In this document: one piece after another, positions 55,287 to 64,000 of the stretch
How positions within the stretch are numbered: the stretch's first letter is position 1
Layout: every line of letters begins with the position of its first letter
NCBI GenBank assembly: GCA_947069175.1
Contig: CAMTDV010000012.1
Span: forward strand, 39,960,341-40,024,340
From: Scalesia atractyloides
Lineage: Eukaryota > Streptophyta > Magnoliopsida > Asterales > Asteraceae
Direction of reading: 5' to 3'
DNA length: 64,000 bases
The notes under the pieces: generated by a model
Databases searched by the model: none
Told to the model about the DNA's origin: nothing
The model's input: only the letters and a program-made list of their open reading frames with translations
Program-made: the position numbers and the translations under genes

Positions 55287-58200
55287 TGTGATAAATGGCA
55301 AATAACCGGTAATTCCATAAAATTTAATCTCTAATTTTATTTCATAATCTCATGCATATTATCGTAATTTAATTGCGTAACTGAGTCGTACGTCATTAGG
55401 ACAAGTAAACCTAATCATAAAATATATTGGTTTCCGTTATGACGCGAAACAAACCAAAACAATGCCCTAAAAGTGTTGGTAGAAAGTGTTGGGCGCACTA
55501 ATTTGGGTGACACTAACTGTGTCGGTAAACCCGCTAAAACGAATCAGAACAAGGGATAACGATATGTTAATGCCATACCTGAGTCCATATACAAATGAAA
55601 ACACTTATTTGAGATCAACCATTGTAATAATACATAACTTTCCGGTACAACGCCTAAATTGCAAAATTGTCCGTTTCGACCAAAAAGACGACAAATGTCG
55701 ATTTTTCCGCAAGACTAATTCGGAGGGTTCTGAATGTGAGACTAAGAATAAAACAATGTTAATCATCCTAAAATAATGTGAGAATAGCAGGAATGCACAA
55801 AAGACATCGTTTTCGGTCAATCGTCAGACAATGCACAATTCGACCGGAAAGCGGCCGATTGTCGAAACGACGAATAATTTAGTGGCCGATAGCCTCATCC
55901 GGGCATCTAGCGAACTAGTTAAGCCTCATTTGAAACTCGGAATCCATTCAGCTAACATGAGGCCATGGAAACACAACTTTCGGAAAAGTTCGACGGCGGA
56001 ATATAAAAATGCCGATATCGATCGAACGAGGATCGAATGAAAGACATGTCGGCCATCCTAACTCATCGTATATTCGTCTGGCCAACTAGTCATACATATT
56101 TCTAGATCAGAAATGTACTAAGTAGACACCATATTAATTGTGATGGTCAAAAACAAAAGCTTCCGGTACTAAATAAATAGTTTCGTTTATTAGCGATTAT
56201 TGCGATGATGAGCGATATAACGACTATATCCGTCATCCGAAACTCATATTGGAGGATCATGTGGATTAAATACCATGTAAATACACACTAAACTCTAATC
56301 TTATGCTTAAGATGCTAGATCATTAACCCTAATCCTTATTCTTAACCAAATGACTAAAATATAGCATTTTAACATGTGTAAGATTTTGTTGAAAATCAAA
56401 GCCTTGAAGAATGGGGTTTAGATTTGTGATGGAACTTGAATTATGATGGAAATATATATAATTTCACAAGAATACTTATCATTTCATTCACCAAAAAGAA
56501 AATTTGCAAACTTTTCTCCTTGTTCCCCCTGTTCACGGCTCCAACACCACCACCATACACCACCATCTTGCTACCCTAAAACGCCACAATCTCAACACTT
56601 TAAAGCCTAATCAAGTCCACTAAAGAAGCTAGCAAGGATGGAGAGCATTAGGGCTTCATAAAGAGCTTCATTTTCTTCCATAATCATCAAGAAACTTATG
56701 CACCCTTTGTAAGCTAAACTCATCCATAACCTAGCTTATTTTTGTGCTTAGATTATTAATGTACAAGTTGATCATCTTGAAAATCAAGAAAAGATAAACC
56801 AAAATCCCTAACACACAACATAATAATAACAATTAATATTGTTTACTTTGTGTTGATTATATGTTTTTATGATAGTTAGTTAGCATGTTGAAGTTATTTA
56901 TGATAAAAGTATGATATAAAAGTTGGATGATCTTTTGTGATTTAGTATAAAAATGAAGATTTAAACATGATAAGGTTTAAATCTAAACAAGATCGTCAAC
57001 TACATCATCCATGGAAAATACTACAATATAAAGATAATTTTTATGTATATGAATGATTTTATAAGAAGTAAACATTTGTATTAAAGTTGTAATCACCTTA
57101 AAAATGTGTAGTGATTTGAAATTGTTATTAAATATTGAAAACTCTCTTGATTTACTAGGATTTTTAACAATAAAAGTCATGGATGATGATAGTTTGATAT
57201 TGAAAAATAAATATTAGATGGATTGTGATGTTGATTATGAGCTTAAACAAATTTTAAATGCTTTTTTGAAACGTGGAAAACGCCATAGTTTAGGGGAAAC
57301 TATGGCGAAATTTTCTAAAAATCTAATCGCAATTAAAACATGATTAGTGGGACTAAGCGCAATTAGTAACTTAAATAGTCATTAAGTAGGCTCTAACGAC
57401 AAGGGTTATCCCTAAACACTTGATCAATACACTAAGTGTTGGTGACATAACAATTAAGAAATATATATAACAATATAATCGAACAAACAAACTACCAACA
57501 CTATGATAACATTTCAAGTTGTTCTATCATAACAACAAGATACATAACAAGAATTCAAGACGAACGAGTACAAGATCCATTGAGGCCTAGGTGTCTAATG
57601 AACCGAATACACATTTAGGCTACATACGTTTGCGGACACCGATCGATAAATAGTACGACTTAACAGAACGCAAAAACTGCAAGTTCATGTCCCTCCTTTT
57701 GATTATTTTAAGTTTTGTTTTAAACTATCGAGGGGAAATACATGTCATGTCAAAACAGTTGTTAGCTATAGGTTAGCTGATAACACGATCATTTGTGCGC
57801 AAGTAGGATAATGACAATAGTAACCATTAATCGCTTAATGACCACGGAGCAAAAGAAGTAGATCTATTGAGTTTGGGACCCGATCCACTCCTGGTTGGTG
57901 TACCCTTCGGAGTGCTTTTTGTGATCCCAATGATGTCAAAGTTGTCTCGGTTTGGTTACTTACTTATGGCACATATATGTCAGGGTGCTCGTGACACACT
58001 GATAGATCCTTAAATAACTCATTGATGCTAATAACATACCCGGATTTCAATACAGGATTTCAAGGATGACATTTTCATACGAAACACTTTAACTACATGA
58101 ACTTGCCAACTTTCTATTGACTTTTTAAAATTACATGTATTTCAGGACGCAAGACATGAGCTGGTGATGGGATCCAGGTATGGGATTTGTCAAGACAACG

Positions 58201-58505
58201 ATGTACCACCTTTTGGAGGGTTTGCCTTTTATATCCCAATTTTGTATGGGTATATAGGGGTCAAAGCCTCATTATGAAATTGTGACAAAAACAATATCTT
58301 ATTTTGGAACAATGTGTTTTAAACTATGTTTGTAATGGTAATCTTAAACCGATGATAATGTGATTCCACTTTTCAAAGTTGTAAATGTGTAATGAAACTT
58401 AGTAATGGCATGACATCATTGTTATTTAATACTATTTACTAAATTGGATGCAATGATTACCTAATAGTTACTCACTTGCGCTTCCGCTACGACCGGGGTG
58501 TGACA
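55287..58505 (+). repeat. G3 5' LTR
   Basis: The 3219-bp LTR starts TGTGATAAATGG and ends GGGTGTGACA. It is collinear with the solo LTR at 50352-54105 apart from the missing minisatellite block. An ATATATATAA word near 56452 could be the TATA box. The hairpin at 57281-57307 is shared. Confidence 0.88.
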
Positions 58506-58508
58506 GGT

Positions 58509-58520
58509 TGGTATCAGAGC
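58509..58520 (+). promoter_or_regulatory. G3 primer-binding site (initiator tRNA-Met)
   Basis: A perfect TGGTATCAGAGC, three bases after the LTR end. Confidence 0.93.
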
Positions 58521-58867
58521 TCCGATGGTAGTGAACCGGGGAAAACATTTATTAAAGTTTGGTCTACAATCACCAGGGGCTCACACATGAAAACAAAATT
58601 TAAAACATAACAGAAATGTTTTGAAATTATAACAAGATAACAAAAAGGTTTTCATTGTGTCATGATAACGCAGGGATCTATCACAAGAGCTCAACTATTA
58701 GCAATGAGCAGGATCAATAAATGGTTAGTCTATAATGGATAGACACGGAACAGTAAGATTACATGGAAAACAAAAGAGAACAAGTCTTGCATGAGAAATG
58801 ATGATTAATATAAAATATATCATGAATTACTATCATTTATATATATGCATTGTACGGATTATTTGCC

Positions 58868-60061
58868 AGGACTATGTCTTCCTCATCGAGTTACGAAATG
58901 GACCCGGAGGAGTATGTATCCGACGATGGATATGATCCCGATGCAGAGGCCCTACCCATAGGGGATGGAGCCGAACATGGAGACTTTGAGGACCTTCAGC
59001 CGCTTGCCCTGTTTGATCCTATGGAGGAGGATGCACCACCGGTAGACGATGTGTTGGCCGCCCAGCAGCCCCCGCATGATGTTATTTTTATGGCCATCCA
59101 GAGGGCGAGCATGCTATTGTACATTTGGCTAAGCCTCTTGCTATAATTCCTCCAGTTATTGATCTAGACGACGATGATGACGATATACCAGTATTCCATG
59201 TTGAGCATATGGAGGACGACCTTGGTGATGGCGAGGCCTTTGATGATATAGCTATACTCGAGATACCACCCCCTGATATACCAGTTGTTGACATCTCGTC
59301 ATCCATAGTTGGTGATGCCACCCCAGATACACCTGTATCTATGTATTCACCCCCTGCAGCCTCACCGGCTTACACTGGCTCCTTCCCAGTCAGTGCCCCT
59401 ACCCTGGACCCACTCACTACTCTGGACCCGCCCGATACTATTCACTGAGCGGTACTCCACGTGCCCCAGAGCAGCCACCCCAATTTTTCTCTGGGAGGTC
59501 CACTTACCACCCTGTCTTCAACCCATCTGTAGCTGGACCGTCCCACATGGCAAGACCTTCTTTCTCTGATATATCACCCCCCATGTATGCCCCACGTCCC
59601 ACACCACCTCCAGCAGGTATGTTTACACCGACACCCCCACCGGGCATGAGCCCTACTGACCTTACCACCCCTCACACTTCCCTCTGATTCCTGTGGAGGA
59701 GAGAGTAACTTCACATGACCTACAGCTCTCGTTGATCTTCCGAAGGATCTGGGAGTTAGAGACTCGGCGTAGCGCACACGCCACTGCAATAGCCACACCC
59801 CCACCACAGTCATCACCTATACCACCCCCAACATCGTACCCACCACCATCACCACCACCAGTACCACTATCACCACCACTGGCACCACCTTTCTACTACC
59901 CATTTCACCACTCATCCTGCCCATCTGAGACACGAGTGAAGGAGCTAGAGCAGTTTCAGACTGATGCTACTAGGCGCATTTCTGACCTAGAGGAGAAGAT
60001 GGCCTACCATCATGGTATGCTTCCCCGACCACCATTTCCACAACCTCCTCCATCGCAGTAG
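58868..60061 (+). pseudogene. G3 extra ORF upstream of gag: acidic, proline-rich, coiled-coil end
   Basis: An ATG at 58868 opens MSSSSSYEMDPEEYVSDDGY. After a frameshift near 59100-59130 an Asp/Glu-rich stretch with VIDLDDDDDDIPVFHVEHME follows (59125-59448). A Pro/Ser/Thr-rich part follows in a second frame (about 59446-59686). The end (59693-60061) has HDLQLSLIFRRIWELETRRS, a proline run, and RVKELEQFQTDATRRISDLE, a likely coiled coil. About 0.57 kb of non-coding sequence separates it from gag. I do not recognise the family. It is not a capsid or enzyme. A protein-like composition held across frames shows it was a real gene. Confidence 0.68.
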
Positions 60062-60627
60062 CATGTTTGTGATTATCTTTTGGGGATCAGATGTACCTTT
60101 GATGTTTTGGCTCATGAAGACTCAGCCTTGAAGATCCCAGCTTTTGGAAGACAACTTATTGACTGAAGAAGCAATGTAGAAGAAAATTGTACTTTTGTAA
60201 TGTAAAAACTTGTATTGACTAGGGTTGTGTACCCCTAAGTCCTTTGGTTCTTCGCGAACAAATTGTTACAAGTTATCATTGTATAAAAGTGTATTTTCTT
60301 TATGTTACATTGTATTTCTTTTATGTTATGGTTAATTATGTCATGATGTGGTGATATTATGATTGATGCATTGTGTCGTGGTGATAATATGATTTATATC
60401 CTATGATGTGGCGACTATGTATGTGGCGAGCTATGTGTATGATGACGATGGGTGTGCGTATGCCGTTTGCATATATTGTCTTATTTATTTATTTATCATG
60501 GACTGATGCGCTATTACATATATGTCTGATAAAAAATAATAATAAATAAATAAAGAATAGTAATAATAAATATGAATTTATTATTATAATTCAGCTAATT
60601 GTGAGTGACATGTTATGTCAGAAGACG
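60062..60627 (+). other. Spacer between the G3 extra ORF and gag
   Basis: AT-rich, with GTGATGTGGTGATAATATGAT-like repeated words around 60340-60440 and a TAATAATAAAT run near 60530-60590. No ORF of note. Confidence 0.6.
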
Positions 60628-61850
60628 ATGCCGCCCCGCAGGAGAAGTTCAAACAATAACACCCTACCAACAACACAAGAAGAACTGAATGAATGCATAT
60701 CCCAAGCCATTGCGCAGTACGAGGCTAACCGCTTAGAGCATAGCGGTTGTATCGGAGGTTCAACAGGAATGAATCCTCCAACTGGTAATACACAGTTACT
60801 CATAAAACCACACTGTACTCTCACCCATACTATTCGTGCTATTTGGTTACTCATGCCTAAATGGTGTATCCAATGATTTCAGGTTGCACTTACAAGCAGT
60901 TTCTTGACTGCAAACCTCTGAACTTTGAAGGTACCGGAGGCGTTGTAGCCTTTGTACAATGGACAGAGAAGACAGACTCAGTCATCCGAATGAGTAAGTG
61001 CCCGGCTGAGCAAAGAGTCACCTATGTTACTAGACTCTTTGTGGATGGAGCTCTATCTTGGTGGAACCTTAAGGTCGAAACCAAGGGTGATGATGCAGCA
61101 TACGCCCTGACTTGGGACGAACCTAAAGAGTTGATTAGAAAGAAGTATTGCTCAATATCAGAAATTTAAAAGTTGGAGACAGAATTCCCGAACTTAAAAA
61201 TGATTGGTTCAGACATCGCTAGGTACACGCAGCGATTCCATGACTTACCACGAGTGGTGTCGTATTTAGTGGAGCCTGAATTTAAGCGAATTGAGAGGTA
61301 CATATGGGGACTTGCCACCGAGATTCTGAGCCTGGTTACCTCTTCAAAACCCACTGAGATCGGTGAAGCAATTGAACTAGCTATCAGCATTACTGAGGAG
61401 GCTGTACTTCAGGGGAGGTTGCCTAAGTATAGTGGGAACAAGAAATAATTTGCTGAGGAGACTACTGATTCCAACAAACGGAAATTTTCTCATTTCAAGA
61501 AAGGCTCTCGAGGTAACAACAACAGTAACAAGAAACAGGCCGCGAGAGAGGACAGAGAAAATAAGGCATATGTTACCACAACCACAAACACTACGGTTAA
61601 GAAGTCTTACACTGGGGAAGCACCAAAATGCCCCAAATGTCCTTTTCACCATTACGCGGTATGTCGTGGCCCCAAGTGTGGAAAATGCGGTAAATTTGGA
61701 CATCGCACCGATGTGTACCGGGGAACCAATACCGGAGATCAAGGTTGCTTCGGATGCGGATAAAAAAGGAACTTCAAGAAAGATTGCCCTAAAGCAAACC
61801 AAGCACGTGGGAGAGCGTTGTAATTGGAGCTAAGGATGCTCGCCAGGATC
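60628..61850 (+). pseudogene. G3 gag with damaged zinc knuckles
   Basis: An ATG at 60628 opens MPPRRRSSNNNTLPTTQEEL and AQYEANR, a common start of plant gypsy gags. The capsid core follows at 60861-61169 (FLDCKPLNFEGTGGVVAFVQ, CPAEQRVTYVTRLFVDGALS) and 61173-61448. The knuckles near 61670-61780 read CGKCGKFGHRTDVY (last Cys replaced by Tyr) and CFGCG..NFKKDC (His replaced by Asn, plus a stop). Frameshifts lie near 60840-60880 and 61170. It would have formed the particle and bound RNA. Confidence 0.8.
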
Positions 61851-62490
61851 CAAACGTGGTCACTGGTACGTTCCCTATCAATGATCGCTTTGCATCTATT
61901 CTTTTTGATACCGGGGCAAATTTCAGTTTTATTTCTAAAGAGTTTAGAGATATACTTGGGGTAGCGTCGAGTAAATTAGATGTTCCCTACTCGATTGAGC
62001 TAGCTACGTAGAGTCAAAAGAAATAATAAAGAAATGTACGTTAGAATTGGGTGAACAAAAGTTTGATATAGATCTATTACAAGTGCAACTGGGTAGTTTT
62101 GACATCGTTATTGGGATCGACAGGCTATCCAATAATCGAGCCGAAGTTATATGTCATGAGAAAATCATTCGCATCCCCTTACACAATGGAGAACATTTGA
62201 TGATTCACAGTGAGAAGCATGACATGTCACTACGAATCATAAACTGCATGAAGGCTCAGAAATGTTTGAAGAACAGATTCATCGCTTTTCTTGCCCATGT
62301 GGTGGATAAGAAGGCCGAGGAGCGCAAGATTGAGGACATGCCTATAGTGAGGGAATACCCCGAGGTCTTTCTGGAAGACTTTCCGGAACTACCGCCACAA
62401 CGACAAGTCGAATTCAGTATTGACTTAGTGCCGGGAGCTACGCGAGTGGCAAAAGCTCCCTATCGATTAGCGCCCTTGGAGATGTAGGAA
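61851..62490 (+). pseudogene. G3 aspartic protease, broken
   Basis: LFDTGANFSFISKEF near 61900-61945 contains the catalytic DTGA, followed by VPYSIELAT and, after two stops, LQVQLGSFDIVIGIDRL. The last matches the second half of the protease fold (the usual D..LGMDWL position carries GIDRL). The linker to RT ends in EYPEVFLEDFPELPPQRQVE and LVPGATRVAKAPYRLAP, standard for gypsy elements. Confidence 0.82.
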
Positions 62491-63150
62491 TTATCTACGC
62501 AGCTGCAAGAGTTTGCTGACAAAGGTTTCATAAGACTGAGTTTCTCACCTTGGGGAGCTCCGGTGCTATTCGAGAAAAAGAAGGACAGAACTTTTAGCAT
62601 GTGCATCGACTACCGGGAACTAAAGAAGCTAACTATCAAGAACTTGTACCCATTACCACGGATAGATGATCTGTTTGATCAGTTGCAAGGGTCAAGTTTT
62701 TACTCGAAAATTGATTTAAGATCCGGATATCATCAGTTGAGAATCCAAGAGAAAAGCATTCCTAAAACACCGTTTAGGACTCGCTATGGTCATTACGAGT
62801 TCCTTGTTATGCCCTTTGGCCTAACGAACACCCCTGCAGTATTCATGGATTTGATGAACCGGGTATGTAAGCCATACCTTGACAAGTTCGTGATCGTCTT
62901 CATAGATGATATTTTGATATACTCACGAACCAAGGAAGAGCATGAACAATAACTGAGAACCATTTTGGAGTTGTTGAAGAAGGAGCAATTATATGCCAAG
63001 TTCTCAAAATGTGAATTTTGGATTCGCGAAGTTCAATTTCTCGGCCATGTGGTGAATAAGAACGGAATACATGTTGACTCTTCGAAGATCAAGGCTATAA
63101 AAACTGGACCACGCCAAGAACCCCCACGAAAATACGACAATTCCTAGGCT
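62491..63150 (+). pseudogene. G3 reverse transcriptase (gypsy), broken
   Basis: Motifs in order: GFIRLSFSPWGAPVLFEKKK, MCIDYRELKKLTIKNLYPLP, YSKIDLRSGYHQLRI, then YGHYEFLVMPFGLTNTPAVF and VFIDDILIYSRTKEEHEQ. The catalytic box is FIDD, a normal variant of YxDD in this group. One stop (QLQE preceded by EM*EL), one after EHEQ, and a frameshift near 63110 break the frame. It would copy the RNA genome. Confidence 0.9.
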
Positions 63151-63800
63151 TAGCGGGATATTACAGGAGATTTATTGAAAACTTCTCCAAGGTTGCTCAG
63201 CCACTAACCTCGCTTACCCAGAAGGATAGAATGTTTGACTGGGGAGAAAAACAAGAATCGGCGTTCCAAGTATTGAAAGAGAAGCTATGTAAAGCACCGA
63301 TACTATCACTCCCGGACGGTACTAATGACTTTGTGGTGTATTGTGATGCATCGCATCAAGGCTTGGGTTGTGTGTTAATGCAACATGAAAAAGTCATCGC
63401 GTACGCATCACGACAGTTAAAAGTTGACGAAAGGAACTATACCACGCATGACCTAGAATTAGGTGCAGTGGTTTTTGCCTTGAAGATCTGACATCATTAT
63501 TTATATGGCACTAAGTGTACCATATTCACGGATCATAAGAGTCTTCAACATATATTCAACCAAAAGGAACTGAATATGCACCAATGACGTTAGGCGGAAC
63601 TATTGAATGATTATGACTGTGAAATCAAGTATCACCGGGCAAAGCAAATGTTGTAGCAGATGCTTTGAGCAGAAAAGAACGAATCAAAACATTACGGGTG
63701 CAAGCTTTAGAAATGACGATCCAGACGAACTTCACAACTCGGGTGCGCGAAGCATAAGAAGAAGCATTGAAACCTGAAAACATTCCAGCGGAATCCTTAT
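63151..63800 (+). pseudogene. G3 RNase H, broken
   Basis: Frame 63231-63491 reads FDWGEKQESAFQVLKEKLCK, then FVVYCDASHQGLGCVLMQHE with the first catalytic Asp, and THDLELGAVVFALKI with the Glu. After a stop, FTDHKSLQHIF gives the next Asp and DALSRKER near 63660 the last. A frameshift lies near 63630. Confidence 0.85.
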
Positions 63801-64000
63801 GGGGAATGGAAAAGCAATGGGAACCCAACAAGGATGGAACTTTATATTTCATGGGAAGGATCTGGATTCCCTATTATGGTGAGTTGTGAGACTTGGTGCT
63901 AGACGAAGCACACAAGTCCAAGTATTCGATACACCTAGGATCGGACAAAATTTACCAGGATTTGAGGGAATATTATTGGTGGCCTAATCTCAAGGGAGAT
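63801..64000 (+). pseudogene. G3 integrase, N-terminal zinc finger (cut by the window end)
   Basis: The frame reads LYFMGRIWIPYYGEL, one stop, LDEAHKSKYSIHLGSDKIYQ and YYWWPNLKG. These supply the two His ligands of the HHCC finger. The wording is close to the G1 integrase at complement(39551..39922). The catalytic core lies beyond 64000. Confidence 0.82.

Larger units (their letters stand above)
55287..64000 (+). mobile_element. G3: Ty3/gypsy element, 5' part (runs off the window)
   Basis: LTR 55287-58505, PBS 58509-58520, an extra ORF 58868-60061, gag 60628-61850, then protease, RT, RNase H and the integrase zinc finger up to 64000. The motif order (RT before integrase) is gypsy. The RT wording places it with the chromoviruses of the Tekay/Del kind, as far as recollection goes. 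Frameshifts and stops occur in every domain. The upstream flank is AAAGA (55282-55286); the other flank is outside the window. Confidence 0.88.

Noticed and set aside
55831..56040. 69-codon ORF (MHNSTGKRP..)
   Set aside because: It lies within the G3 LTR; the solo LTR shows no matching frame there.
59088..59321. Minus-strand ORF rich in Ser/Ile
   Set aside because: It is the antisense shadow of the polyacidic stretch of the G3 extra ORF.

Overview
This window is plant nuclear DNA, almost certainly from a eudicot and, on the look of the retroelement proteins, probably a daisy-family (Asteraceae) genome. The family call rests on remembered protein resemblance and was not searched. I see no intact host gene. 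Nearly everything is LTR retrotransposon, nested several layers deep on both strands. Most reading frames are broken, so most coding entries are given as pseudogenes. Local names are used throughout: S1, O1 and C2 for Ty1/copia elements, G1, G2 and G3 for Ty3/gypsy families.

Layout. 1-2121 is the 3' end of a copia-type element: a broken unknown ORF, a polypurine tract, and an LTR start fused to an inverted copy of itself. 2122-3497 is a broken accessory ORF. The oldest layer is a tandem repeat of about 1.1 kb (3498-4136, 12655-14920, 54600-54830), cut by two insertions. S1 (4137-12649, minus strand, TSD CCAAG) has gag remnants but no pol. O1 (14921-54594, plus strand, TSD GTCAA) has gag and an accessory ORF but no pol. 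C2 (21476-48666, minus strand, TSD CTTAT) sits inside O1 and keeps traces of gag, protease, integrase, RT, RNase H and an accessory ORF.

C2 has itself been hit by a solo LTR of the G1 family (25699-28110), a solo LTR called G2 (31718-33933), a G1 element that has lost protease-RT-RNase H (37627-45477), and a LINE tail in its 3' LTR (21598-22293). A solo LTR of the G3 family (50352-54105, TSD CCAAA) sits in O1's 3' LTR. A longer G3 element starts at 55287 and runs off the end at 64000, with LTR, PBS, an extra acidic/proline-rich ORF, gag, protease, RT, RNase H and the start of integrase.

The most unusual feature is in the G1-family LTRs. Each full LTR carries a set of four tRNA-like modules with A-box and B-box resemblance: three in the sense direction of the element and one antisense. 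They lie inside the LTRs, not at the primer-binding site. Other structures of note are arrays of the palindrome TCGTACGA in S1 LTRs and leader, a TATA-like site 168 bp upstream of O1's accessory ORF, repeated ATCCGA(G/A)AT motifs in two non-coding parts of C2, and a 9-copy GGGCTAGGCCC minisatellite in one G3 LTR.
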